Source: Actinobacteria bacterium UBA959 (GTDB lineage Bacteria > Actinomycetota > Actinomycetes > S36-B12 > UBA5976). Taken from it: DNA of 44,354 nt. Position 1 is the stretch's first letter. Every line of letters begins with the position of its first letter. Positions 25,116 through 33,836 of this stretch are shown here, piece after piece. The position numbers were made by a program, and so were the translations under genes. The DNA lies in NCBI GenBank assembly GCA_002293025.1, contig DBCL01000003.1, forward strand, positions 1 through 44,354. Direction: 5' to 3'. The notes beneath the pieces were generated by a model, which was not told the origin of the DNA, did no database searches, and saw only the letters and a list, made by a program, of their open reading frames with translations.

Positions 25116-26768
25116 ATGAGTAATTTCCGGCTGGCTTTAGCCCAATTAGACCCAACTGTGGGCGATCTGGCTGGCAATGCGCAGTTGATCAAATCTGCAG
25201 CCCAAAGGGCTCAAGAGCAAGACTGTGACCTTTTAGCGCTGCCAGAGATGATGCTAACCGGTTATCCAATAGAAGATTTAAGCCTGCGCCCAAGTTTTCG
25301 AGATGCAGTACTAGTTGCATTGGAGAAATTAGCAGCTGATTTAGCTAATGAGGGTATCTCTGATCTGCCAGTGATCGTGGGCTATCTAGATCACTCCCAT
25401 AATGCCGCAGCAGTTCTTCATCAAGGGAAAGTGGTCACAAAATACTTTAAGCACCATCTTCCTAACTATGGTGTTTTTGATGAGTACCGCTATTTCACAC
25501 CCGGAACCAACCCATGTGTTATTAGAGTTAAAAACATTGATGTAGCAATTGCCATCTGTGAAGATATTTGGCAAGAAGGTGGGCCAGTCTCCAAAATTAA
25601 AGAAATTGGTGTTGGCCTAATGGTGGTCATCAATGGGTCCCCATACGAACAAGCAAAAACTGACACAAGATTAAGCCTGGTTCAGACTCGTGCCAAGCAA
25701 ATTAATGCGCCAGTTGCTTATTTGAATTTAGTTGGTGGTCAAGATGAATTGGTATTTGATGGCAGCTCAATTGTTGTTTCGAAAGATGGTGATTTAATTT
25801 CACGCTCAAAAGCATTTGAAACAGATCTGCTAATCACAGATCTACACCTTGAACCGCAATCAGCCAAGTCACCAGACTTGATTATCTCTACTGAAGTAGT
25901 TAGTCACAATGGTCAAAATCGAATTGAGTCAAAGTTAGAGCCACTAGCCGAAATTTGGAATGCGCTCACCTTAGGGCTTGAAGGTTACGTACGTAAAAAT
26001 AAGATGAAGTCTGTTCTATTAGGACTTTCTGGTGGAATTGATTCTGCAGTGGTTGCAGCTTTGGCGGTAGATGCACTTGGTAAAGAGCATGTTTATGCAG
26101 TGGCCATGCCAAGTACATATTCATCTGATCACTCCTTAACTGACGCTAAAGATTTGGCAGATCGCACTGGGTTGAATTTCAGAACTGAGCCAATTGCAGC
26201 GATGGTGCAGAGCTATTTGCAGCAATTAAACTTTAAGGGGCTTGCTGAGGAGAACCTACAAGCCAGAGTTCGTGGAACACTGCTGATGGGGATTAGTAAT
26301 GCAGAAGGACACCTAGTTTTAGCAACAGGGAATAAATCAGAATTATCTGTGGGTTATTCAACTATTTATGGTGACGCTGTTGGTGGCTTTGCTCCAATTA
26401 AAGATGTCCCAAAAACCTTGGTGTGGGAGTTGGCTAAGTATCGAAACCAGTTAGCGAAAAGTCGGGGTGAGATCGAGCCAATTCCAAGCTCTAGCATCGA
26501 GAAAGAACCTTCAGCGGAACTAAGACCTAATCAAAAGGACACCGATACTCTGCCTGACTACCATCTGTTGGATCAAATCTTGGAAGCCTACGTCGAGAAT
26601 GACCAAACCAAGTTAACTTCATTTGAAGAAAACCTCACAAGAAAAATCTTCAAAATGGTCGACCAGGCTGAATATAAAAGACGACAGTACCCGCCAGGCA
26701 CCAAAATTACTCAAAGATCCTTTGGTCGAGATCGCAGATTACCAATTACAAACAAGTGGCAAGAGTAA
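25116..26768 (+). CDS. nadE: Glutamine-dependent NAD+ synthetase NadE
   Basis: Converts nicotinic acid adenine dinucleotide to NAD+, taking ammonia from glutamine. The 550 residues have two domains. The N-terminal nitrilase-type glutaminase carries the triad E44 (LPEMMLTGYP), K112 (KYFKHHLPNYG) and C148 (AICEDIWQEGG). The C-terminal synthetase has the pyrophosphate loop LSGGIDSAVV, then TGNKSELSVGYSTIYGD and the closing region KRRQYPPGTKIT. The frame begins at 25050, but ATG 25116 (MSNFRLALAQLDP) is the family start and has a -10 candidate six bases upstream. It converges with the SGNH gene with no spacer. Confidence 0.97.
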   Translation: MSNFRLALAQLDPTVGDLAGNAQLIKSAAQRAQEQDCDLLALPEMMLTGYPIEDLSLRPSFRDAVLVALEKLAADLANEGISDLPVIVGYLDHSHNAAAVLHQGKVVTKYFKHHLPNYGVFDEYRYFTPGTNPCVIRVKNIDVAIAICEDIWQEGGPVSKIKEIGVGLMVVINGSPYEQAKTDTRLSLVQTRAKQINAPVAYLNLVGGQDELVFDGSSIVVSKDGDLISRSKAFETDLLITDLHLEPQSAKSPDLIISTEVVSHNGQNRIESKLEPLAEIWNALTLGLEGYVRKNKMKSVLLGLSGGIDSAVVAALAVDALGKEHVYAVAMPSTYSSDHSLTDAKDLADRTGLNFRTEPIAAMVQSYLQQLNFKGLAEENLQARVRGTLLMGISNAEGHLVLATGNKSELSVGYSTIYGDAVGGFAPIKDVPKTLVWELAKYRNQLAKSRGEIEPIPSSSIEKEPSAELRPNQKDTDTLPDYHLLDQILEAYVENDQTKLTSFEENLTRKIFKMVDQAEYKRRQYPPGTKITQRSFGRDRRLPITNKWQE

Positions 26769-27725
26769 TTAATCCGCTTGGTATCGGAGTTGAACAAGAG
26801 CCTTTATTTTACTTTGATAGCTCTCATCAACCACATTTTCAAACCACACCTTTGGTTTCCAGTTCTTAAAGTCAATACCAATTCCAGAAGTAGTGATAGA
26901 CCTAAACTTTTCTTGAACAGTAATGATCAGCAGCATGGGAATCAAATCAATAGACCTTCTCAAAAACCAACGGGTGGCGTGTGTGACTAGCCACAAAGTT
27001 TGCTCACGAGCTGAAAGTCCAACTTGCATTGGTAGTTTTGCCAAGCTTCGCCTTGGAAGTTGTAAAGTTCTTCTGACTTTATCCGCGATGAATTGGTGAC
27101 CAATAGGTCCTGGATGCATCCGATCCACATGCCACATTTGGCGTTCATAGACTTTTTCAACTTCAAATAGTGAGATAAATCGGGCACCTGTTTGTAATGT
27201 TGCAAATTCCAATGCCAAATTCAGTTGAATAATCCTTCTGCGTAATACCTTTTTTATGAACATAGGGGCTGGAGCAGTTCTAATTGGGTCAGGCAACCCC
27301 AGAACTACCACAACTGAATTAACTCTGTGTAGTTTTAGGATTGATCTTGCAACATAACTAGAAACGTCTTCTGGCGAGAAATTTCCTCGTAACGCGTCGT
27401 TACCTCCTATTGAAATGAGTGCAATATCTGGATGCATTGCAACTGCTGCATTGACTTGATACTCATAGATATCTTTAGCCCTAGCACCATTTTTTGAGAA
27501 GTTAATAAACTTGCTGGCAGATAGGTCATGTGCCAGCCGACCAACCCACCCTGGACCAACCGCAGGTAAATGCCCACCATGGTCGCCAACGCCAAAAACA
27601 GAACTATCGCCAATCGCTGCAATTTTTGGGTGTTCGATATGCCGCAACTTGAGGATGCGTTTCCCCTTGATACCTTTTGATTTCTTGGCTACAGAATTTA
27701 TTGGATTTAGGTTTAAGTCAGTCAT
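26769..27725 (-). CDS. SGNH/GDSL-type hydrolase in glycosyltransferase operon
   Basis: A 318-residue SGNH-fold protein without a signal peptide. Block I is AIGDSSVFGVGD (S41), the oxyanion block is SIGGNDALRG, and the catalytic pair is in VDRMHPGPIGH. It is the last gene of a minus-strand operon with two GT4 glycosyltransferases: its ATG at 27725 overlaps the upstream gene's stop. An N-terminal ~30 basic residues and a C-terminal hydrophobic stretch (RSIDLIPMLLIITV) suggest membrane association. By context it could deacylate or acylate a glycolipid; this is inference. It relates in style to the SGNH protein at 13954-14730. Confidence 0.86.
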   Translation of the reverse strand: MTDLNLNPINSVAKKSKGIKGKRILKLRHIEHPKIAAIGDSSVFGVGDHGGHLPAVGPGWVGRLAHDLSASKFINFSKNGARAKDIYEYQVNAAVAMHPDIALISIGGNDALRGNFSPEDVSSYVARSILKLHRVNSVVVVLGLPDPIRTAPAPMFIKKVLRRRIIQLNLALEFATLQTGARFISLFEVEKVYERQMWHVDRMHPGPIGHQFIADKVRRTLQLPRRSLAKLPMQVGLSAREQTLWLVTHATRWFLRRSIDLIPMLLIITVQEKFRSITTSGIGIDFKNWKPKVWFENVVDESYQSKIKALVQLRYQAD

Positions 27726-28861
27726 CAGGCAGCCTCTCGAATTTCGATATCGAGAACATGCAGTTTAAGCATCGAGTTTGTGGTTTGCGCCCAATCGAAT
27801 TGTTCAGCTCGAGCTCTTGCTTTGGCTCGAGTTTGCACCGGGTCGACTTGGGTGAACTCTTTGACCGCATCTACCCAAGCTTTTTCATCACGGAGTAGGG
27901 ACTTAGCACAATCTTCTGACGTAATCTCACTAATGGCGCCACCCAGCCGGGAAATTACTGGTGTGCCACAAGCTAAAGACTCGAGGGCTGCCAATCCAAA
28001 AGTTTCGATTGGGCCTACGGCTAGAAATACATCTGAACTTGCCAGGATCTTGGCAATTTGTATTGAATCTTGTATGAAGCCCAGAAACTTAACAGGGAGT
28101 TGATCTTCAGCTACCCTTGAATACAATTGACGCTCCATTGGACCACTACCTGCAATTACTAATGTGATTGGTAGCTTTTGGTGTTTAAACTCAGCAGCAA
28201 TATCTAGCAAGAAGTCTGGGTCTTTTTCTTTGGATAACCTAGTGCAGGCTACTACCATTTTTTGATCTCCGACTAGGTTCCTGCGAAATGCAAGATCTGC
28301 AAGTTCAGGCGAAAACCTTGAGAGGTCAACTCCAAGCGGTATCATCTTTACATTCTGTGCTTGTATTCTCTCAAACTCAGCTGCTGCATAATTCGTGGTG
28401 CACACAATTTGATCAACTCGCTTGGTTGTTCGATGATTCCAAAAGTCCGCAAATTTCTGAGGATGGCGAAGTGCTGGGATGAAACTTTGTAGAATTCCAT
28501 CCAGACGCTCATGAGCGAATAATGTGCAACTAATCTGCCTTTTCTTTGCCCATTTAGCCAATGAGAGCAATGTCAAACGATCTGAGATCTCTAGACGATC
28601 AGGGTTGATATCTGAAAGCAATTTCTTGACTAGCCCGATTCGAACAATTAATCGATATCCGCCAGTCTTTGGAATGAGAACGCTTGGCACTTCAATTCGC
28701 AACCCTTCAGCAGTCCGGCGACGTGCCAGTTTTCTTCCAGGAACAATCATCACAAAGTCATGTCCCGCCGTTAGATAACCATGACCTAAGGCATGCATAG
28801 AAGTTCTTAGTCCCCCGCTTTTGGGTCCATACATATTGGCGACGTGCACAATTCTGGCCAT
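27725..28861 (-). CDS. GT4-family glycosyltransferase
   Basis: A 378-residue retaining glycosyltransferase of the GT4/GT-B type. The N-terminal Rossmann half has VANMYGPKSGGLRTSM for acceptor binding, and the C-terminal half has the donor-site phrases VACTRLSKEKDPDFLLD, VIAGSGPMERQL, VGPIETFGLAALESLACG (the EX7E motif) and a following TPVISR. The donor and acceptor are not known. Start and stop overlap its neighbours by one base (TAATG), which implies translational coupling with the MgtA-like gene before it and the SGNH gene after it. Confidence 0.88.
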   Translation of the reverse strand: MARIVHVANMYGPKSGGLRTSMHALGHGYLTAGHDFVMIVPGRKLARRRTAEGLRIEVPSVLIPKTGGYRLIVRIGLVKKLLSDINPDRLEISDRLTLLSLAKWAKKRQISCTLFAHERLDGILQSFIPALRHPQKFADFWNHRTTKRVDQIVCTTNYAAAEFERIQAQNVKMIPLGVDLSRFSPELADLAFRRNLVGDQKMVVACTRLSKEKDPDFLLDIAAEFKHQKLPITLVIAGSGPMERQLYSRVAEDQLPVKFLGFIQDSIQIAKILASSDVFLAVGPIETFGLAALESLACGTPVISRLGGAISEITSEDCAKSLLRDEKAWVDAVKEFTQVDPVQTRAKARARAEQFDWAQTTNSMLKLHVLDIEIREAA

Positions 28862-29979
28862 TAGGCTGCCTTGATTTCGGTTGTTCTCAAAACGCTTCGA
28901 TAGTGATTAACTAATTGAGCACAAATGTTGTCCCAACTTCGGTTGGCCACATCATTTCGAGCGTTTTGGCCCAGCATATTTCTCGTTGCTTGATTATCAC
29001 TTAAGTTATTAACATACTTTTGCATCTCACTTAAATTCTTGGCTTGATACAGAAATCCAGTCTGGCCATGTTTGATTAGATCAATCGGACCACCAATGTT
29101 TGGTGCTACAACTGGAACACCGCTAGCCATTGCTTCTTGAATAACCTGACAGAAAGTTTCTAACTCACCAGGTGCCACCAGTAAATCTAATGAGGCGATT
29201 GCTTCTCCTAAATCCGCACCTGATAATGACCCAGTGAAGATAGCCCCAGTCAGTTCTTGTTTTAGCTCACTTCGTTGTGGACCGTCACCAATTACCACTA
29301 ATTGAATTTGATCACTTATGACTTGCTTGAGATCCAGTATCTGTTTTTCTGGGGCGAGTCGACCAACGTAACCAACAACCACCTTATTTTTTTCACTCCA
29401 AAAGTTATGCAACTTTTCAGAACGTCGCTTGGGATTAAACTGTTCAAGATCGACACCTCTACCCCAATGTTGAACATTCAATACTCCTAAATCTTGTAAC
29501 TGTTTAGAAGCTGCCGATGAGGGGGCCAAATTCAGATCTGCTCTCTGGTGAACTCTGGCAGTCCACTTTTGCACAAGAGCCTCCATGGAACCAAACCCGT
29601 AATGATTTGCGAATCCAATGACATCCGTTTGGTAAATTGCAACTACTGGAATTCCAAGCAGCTGTGCAGCTTTACCTGCCCTATCTCCCAGTACAAAAGG
29701 TGATGCGAGGTGTATCACATCTGGTTTTAGCTCAAGAAAACACTTTACTAACTTTCGAACACTTACTCTGGCAACGTCCACATCTGGAATTCCAGGGACA
29801 GCAACAGATGGGACTCGAACAATTGGCACGTTACCTATCTGACTGGGACCAGCCAAGCCAGGTGCAATGACAACTGCCTTATGGCCCTGTCGCTCCAGGT
29901 ACTCTGCTGAGCGCAGCACCGAGTTCGTAACCCCATTAATTCTGGGCAAGAAGGATTCCGCGACAAGGGCGACTTTCAT
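28861..29979 (-). CDS. MgtA-like GDP-mannose-dependent glycosyltransferase
   Basis: A 372-residue GT4 enzyme resembling the mycobacterial and corynebacterial MgtA/PimB group, which mannosylates glycolipids on the cytoplasmic face of the membrane. Visible are the acceptor loop ESFLPRINGVTNSVLR (8-23), HLASPFVLGDRAGKAA, WGRGVDLEQFNP, GYVGRLAPEKQI and the EX7E motif in APGELETFCQVIQEAMASG. First gene of a three-gene operon that also holds another GT4 and an SGNH hydrolase. A palindrome (30031-30045) and the promoter lie in the 130-base divergent gap with the HAD gene. The exact acceptor cannot be told. Confidence 0.84.
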   Translation of the reverse strand: MKVALVAESFLPRINGVTNSVLRSAEYLERQGHKAVVIAPGLAGPSQIGNVPIVRVPSVAVPGIPDVDVARVSVRKLVKCFLELKPDVIHLASPFVLGDRAGKAAQLLGIPVVAIYQTDVIGFANHYGFGSMEALVQKWTARVHQRADLNLAPSSAASKQLQDLGVLNVQHWGRGVDLEQFNPKRRSEKLHNFWSEKNKVVVGYVGRLAPEKQILDLKQVISDQIQLVVIGDGPQRSELKQELTGAIFTGSLSGADLGEAIASLDLLVAPGELETFCQVIQEAMASGVPVVAPNIGGPIDLIKHGQTGFLYQAKNLSEMQKYVNNLSDNQATRNMLGQNARNDVANRSWDNICAQLVNHYRSVLRTTEIKAA

Positions 29980-30030
29980 GGGCAGAACATCCCAATAACA
30001 GGTTGCACGCCATGGTCCAATTTGGTTAAG

Positions 30031-30045
30031 TGTTGATTAACAACA
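30031..30045. promoter_or_regulatory. Palindrome in the glycosyltransferase/HAD divergent region
   Basis: TGTTG-ATTAA-CAACA is a near-perfect inverted repeat centred between two divergent transcription units. It has the size of a typical operator. No regulator gene is adjacent. Confidence 0.35.
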
Positions 30046-30173
30046 GTTAGATTCTTTGCGGATTTCTGCTTAGAAATTTCAAAGTTTTCTGTAAGGAATT
30101 GTTAACCTGAATGTCATTCATGTTGGAAGTGGTTTATTCACTTTCTGATCAAAATGCTTGTCAAAATTGGAGA

Positions 30174-30839
30174 ATGAAAACTGCGGCCTTTTTTGATCTA
30201 GATAACACTCTGGTCAAAGGTTCGTCTATTTACTACTTAGCGAGACGTTTGATCTCAGCGGGCCACGTCACCAGACGAGAACTAGTTGGATTCTCGGTTA
30301 GCCAAGCAAGATTTATAAGAACCAAAACTGAAGATTCAGACACCATATCCAAAGTTACAAAGAAGGCACTAGCCACCATAGCGGGTAAAAGCGAGCAGGA
30401 GCTCAGGGCTTTATGCGAGGAAATTGTTCATGACTTTTTACCAAAAAAACTGTTTAATTCAGTTAAGAGTTTAGTTGAGCAGCACCAAAATCAGGGTCAC
30501 CACACTTGGCTAGTAACAGCAAGCCCTATTGAGATTGCCCGGGCAACTGCCAAAAGTTTAGGAATGACAGGTGCATTAGGAACTGTCAGTGAAACTAAAA
30601 ATGGCTACTACACAGGTGCGTTAGTGGGTCCAATACTGCATGGGCCAGTAAAAGCTGAAGCCATCAAAGTTTTAGCCCTAGAGCAAAATTATCAAATGGA
30701 TAGTTGTTATGGGTACTCTGACTCCGTTAATGACTTGCCGTTATTAGCCACAGTTGGAAATCCAGTGGCAGTGAATCCAAATGACCGACTATCTGATACT
30801 GCTAGCAAGAATCTCTGGCCGATTCACCTGCCTAACTAG
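30174..30839 (+). CDS. HAD-IB family hydrolase
   Basis: A 221-residue HAD-superfamily phosphatase of subfamily IB (SerB-like). Motif I is FFDLDNTLV (catalytic D8 and D10), motif II is WLVTASP, motif III is the lysine in GPVKAEAI and motif IV is YGYSDSVNDLPLL. The cap is helical (about residues 15-90). I chose ATG 30174 (MKTAAFFDLDNTL), the family start; the frame also extends to ATG 30111, which adds 21 residues without similarity, and AAGGA upstream of that ATG is 13 bases away. The substrate is unknown. Its promoter faces the glycosyltransferase operon, so a shared role, such as releasing a lipid or sugar phosphate, is possible but unproven. Confidence 0.82.
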   Translation: MKTAAFFDLDNTLVKGSSIYYLARRLISAGHVTRRELVGFSVSQARFIRTKTEDSDTISKVTKKALATIAGKSEQELRALCEEIVHDFLPKKLFNSVKSLVEQHQNQGHHTWLVTASPIEIARATAKSLGMTGALGTVSETKNGYYTGALVGPILHGPVKAEAIKVLALEQNYQMDSCYGYSDSVNDLPLLATVGNPVAVNPNDRLSDTASKNLWPIHLPN

Positions 30840-30853
30840 AGTGGTGCGCTTCA

Positions 30854-30863
30854 CCCCCCCCCC
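30854..30863. repeat. Run of ten C
   Basis: A homopolymer of ten C residues, 81-90 bases before the chosen start of the secreted protein gene. It is the longest G/C homopolymer I noticed in this AT-leaning window. The downstream frame has a TAA stop at 30896, so length change would act on transcription, not on the reading frame. Confidence 0.85.
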
Positions 30864-30943
30864 ATGAATCATCATCTGCGAGTCCAGTGTCTGATTAACG
30901 GAGTATGGTTAATTTCAGTAAAACCATTCGACAGGAGCAGCAG

Positions 30944-32122
30944 TTGAAAATTGGAAAGTTATTGGTGACGCTTTTCATCTTTTCGTTACTGAATACAGGT
31001 TTATTTGTGGCTCCTGCATGGGCAAATGACGTCAATTGTGGAGCTCAAGTAAATCAAAGTTTGGATACTTGTTTGAACCTCACAGGGATGCAAGTGAATT
31101 TAGAAGGAACTATCACTGCTTCTAGCTTTGGGTTCAGCATCTGCTTTACTGCTGAACAAAAACAAATCCAATACACAAATCTTGATTGGTCTTGGAGCGT
31201 CACTGGGCCAACTGGTGTAGTCAAAGCTGGTGGTAAAGCGGCTGGTGTTGGCCTTATCAATGGTCCTCGCTGCGGCTATGGAAACATTGAGTCTGTAACA
31301 GTTGATGGGCTAACTTCAGGGACTAATTACACAGTTGCAGTAAGTGCAACTAACCGAGGTTCCAGCCTTTCTGGTTCAGGATCGTTTACCACTGCCAATA
31401 GTGTTGGTGGAACTGGGAGCTCAAGTGTTGCTCGACCTGAATACAAGCATGGTGGCATTGCAGTTGTAGATTCAACTGGAAAGGTCTATGGCGTATTTGT
31501 TGGGGATCTTGATTATTATGCGGATGGCACCAAGACCACTACCGTCGAATATATGGGGTGCCCAATTGGCTGTCGAATGATTCCTCAAACCAAGGCAGAT
31601 CCGACTACTGGAAATGTGTCAGGGATGATCTCTCAGCCAGATCGGATCGTAACAGTTGACGAGTCTCGAACATTTACAGTTACCCAAACCACTCCAAGCC
31701 AAGTAACCCAAACTCAGCAAGTCACCGATGCTGTGACGGTCAGCATAAGTGTTCCGAGTAATTCCAGTAGCTTCACTATCGCAGATACTGCTTCAGGAAG
31801 TATAAACCTGAATCCAGTAATAAGCCCCACTGCTCAAATTAGTATTTCAGCAGTAACGATTAAGGATGATTCTATTTCTGATGACTCAGTGCTCGATGAC
31901 TCAAGGGCCATAAGTGGAACAATAAATTACGTGGGAGATGACACGAGCGCCAGCATCTCAGAAAGCGAAAAGCAAAGGACCGAATCATTATCAATTAGCG
32001 GTAATAAAACCGAGCAAGAAGTGCTGTCAATAATTGAGTCCAAGCCCGAACTTGTCGAGATCAATCGTTGGTCTTCAATGGTAATTGGTAGTTTACGGAC
32101 AATTCGCTACCAATTTCGATGA
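30944..32122 (+). CDS. Secreted protein of unknown function
   Basis: I do not recognise this 392-residue protein. It starts with a clear Sec signal peptide (about 1-27, cut after PAWA). A domain with six to eight cysteines follows, including CGAQVNQSLDTC and GCPIGC, and a fibronectin-III-like strand phrase LTSGTNYTVAVSATNRG. The C-terminal third is rich in Ser, Thr, Asp and Gln without cysteines or a TM anchor, with short repeats such as DDSISDDSVLDDS. TTG 30944 is the likely start: AGGAGC at 30933-30938 lies six bases upstream and the signal peptide begins there. The frame also reaches ATG 30905, which would put 13 polar residues before the signal peptide. It converges on the drug exporter gene. 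Confidence 0.7.
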   Translation: MKIGKLLVTLFIFSLLNTGLFVAPAWANDVNCGAQVNQSLDTCLNLTGMQVNLEGTITASSFGFSICFTAEQKQIQYTNLDWSWSVTGPTGVVKAGGKAAGVGLINGPRCGYGNIESVTVDGLTSGTNYTVAVSATNRGSSLSGSGSFTTANSVGGTGSSSVARPEYKHGGIAVVDSTGKVYGVFVGDLDYYADGTKTTTVEYMGCPIGCRMIPQTKADPTTGNVSGMISQPDRIVTVDESRTFTVTQTTPSQVTQTQQVTDAVTVSISVPSNSSSFTIADTASGSINLNPVISPTAQISISAVTIKDDSISDDSVLDDSRAISGTINYVGDDTSASISESEKQRTESLSISGNKTEQEVLSIIESKPELVEINRWSSMVIGSLRTIRYQFR

Positions 32123-32123
32123 T

Positions 32124-33704
32124 TTACGCTTTCGGTTTTCCCCAGGCTACATTTTCAGTTTTATCAGGCATCTTGAGCGCTACCACTATTAGCGCCACCA
32201 CAACCACAACTGCCCCAGTGATGCAAGCAATTTGAAAACTAGTCATAAATGATTCAATTGCAATTGTCTGTAATTGATCAATAGTGCCAGCCGGTAGCAG
32301 TGAATTTGCTGCGGCCATCTCTGCAACACCAAATGCTCCCCCAACAGATTCAGTTGAACCTTCTAGCATCTCTGGGGTTAAGTTAATTCCGGAGTTGACA
32401 AGGCCCGAATTCATATTTCGAGAGTAAATTGTCGCAACCAAGGTTGCAATTATGGCCGTCCCAAGTGCTGCTCCAACTTGTCTAATAGTGTTTTGCACCG
32501 CAGACCCAGCACCACTTCGCTCAACTGGAATTGACATAGTCATCATCGCGGTTGATGGCGCAATGGTGTTTCCCAGGCCATATCCGAGTAAGAAGAAAAT
32601 AACCAATATTTGCCACGTTGGAGTTTCTGGAGTTAGAAACGTAAACAAGATAAATGCCGTTGCCGCGATCGACAAACCAGTAATAATCACTTTTCGGTTA
32701 CCAAACTTATTTACCAACCGCGATGAGTTTGGAGCAGCAAGTATTTGCCCAATGGCCACTGGCAAAGTTTGAACCCCAGCCTGAAGGGGGGTAAGCCCTC
32801 GAACAATTTGTTGATAAAAAACTAAAAACAAAAGTGACCCACTCATGGCAGCAAAAGTTAAGGTAGTGGCGAACAATGGCACTGAAAATGACTTAATTCT
32901 AAACAAAGCTAAATCAAGTGATGGGTGATCAGATCTACTTTCCAAAAATCCAAATAGAAAAAGAATTGCTATTCCAGCCACGGCAGTGAGCCAAACTGTT
33001 GGGCTGCTCCAGCCAACATCGCCTGCATGAATAATTCCATAGACCAAAAGCAGCAAGCCAGTTACCGAGAGTAAGACTCCAAGTGGATCCAGCTTCCCAG
33101 GAGTTGGATTCTTGCTTTCTGGTACCAAGATCCAAATTCCAATTAATCCTGCAATAACTATTGGAACATTAATCAAAAAAACTGAACCCCACCAGAACTG
33201 CTCCAATAGCAATCCAGCAAAAATTGGACCCAAAGCCACTGATCCACCAACTGCTCCTGCCCAAAAACCAATCGCTTTACCGCGCTCGTGAGGTGGAAAA
33301 ACCACAGTAATAATGGCTAGCGTCACCGGCGTTACTGATGCACCACCAATACCCATTAAGGCTCTGGTAATTATCAGCATTTCAGGACTACTAGACCAAG
33401 CTGAAAGTGCTGAAGCCAATCCGAACAAAACTAAACCAATCATCAATATCTTTTTGCGCCCATAACGGTCGCCCATAACTCCCCAGGTAAACAACAAAGC
33501 CGCAAATACCAATGTATAGGAATTAATTGCCCAAACTAGCTCGCTCTGAGAAGCATCAAGGTCTAGTTGAATCGTTTTTAAAGCGACATTCAAAACTGTG
33601 TTGTCAAGAATTACCACAACTAGAGCTGTGACTAAAACTGCCAGGATTCCCCATCGCTTTGGGTTTGCTTGCTCGGCATGGAAAGAACTTATATTCGAGC
33701 TCAT
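32124..33704 (-). CDS. MFS drug exporter, DHA2 (EmrB/QacA) family
   Basis: A 526-residue proton-driven exporter with about 14 TM helices. Motif A is present as GDRYGRKKILMIG after helix 2, the DHA2 helix-1/2 phrase is LDNTVLNVALKTIQLDL, and motif C is in GPIFAGLLLEQFWWGSVFLINVPI. The C-terminal half has VQNTIRQVGAALGTAI, typical of the family. AAAGG lies eight bases before the ATG at 33704. No regulator of the TetR or MarR type is adjacent, so its inducer is unknown. It ends one base from the secreted protein gene and is divergent from panB. Confidence 0.93.
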   Translation of the reverse strand: MSSNISSFHAEQANPKRWGILAVLVTALVVVILDNTVLNVALKTIQLDLDASQSELVWAINSYTLVFAALLFTWGVMGDRYGRKKILMIGLVLFGLASALSAWSSSPEMLIITRALMGIGGASVTPVTLAIITVVFPPHERGKAIGFWAGAVGGSVALGPIFAGLLLEQFWWGSVFLINVPIVIAGLIGIWILVPESKNPTPGKLDPLGVLLSVTGLLLLVYGIIHAGDVGWSSPTVWLTAVAGIAILFLFGFLESRSDHPSLDLALFRIKSFSVPLFATTLTFAAMSGSLLFLVFYQQIVRGLTPLQAGVQTLPVAIGQILAAPNSSRLVNKFGNRKVIITGLSIAATAFILFTFLTPETPTWQILVIFFLLGYGLGNTIAPSTAMMTMSIPVERSGAGSAVQNTIRQVGAALGTAIIATLVATIYSRNMNSGLVNSGINLTPEMLEGSTESVGGAFGVAEMAAANSLLPAGTIDQLQTIAIESFMTSFQIACITGAVVVVVALIVVALKMPDKTENVAWGKPKA

Positions 33705-33836
33705 TTGTGACCTTTATTTGATGTGGAGCCAAGGTTAGCCCTGACATAGGCAGCTTGATTGACTAACACCGGCTTATGACATGATTTGTCCTGAACGGAG
33801 ACTTCGCATGAAGCTTCGAGTCCTTGGAGGATTTTT

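Noticed and set aside
29980..30110. PHO box in the glycosyltransferase/HAD gap
   Set aside because: GTTAACC occurs once, but no second unit with the TTCA core follows at 11 bases.
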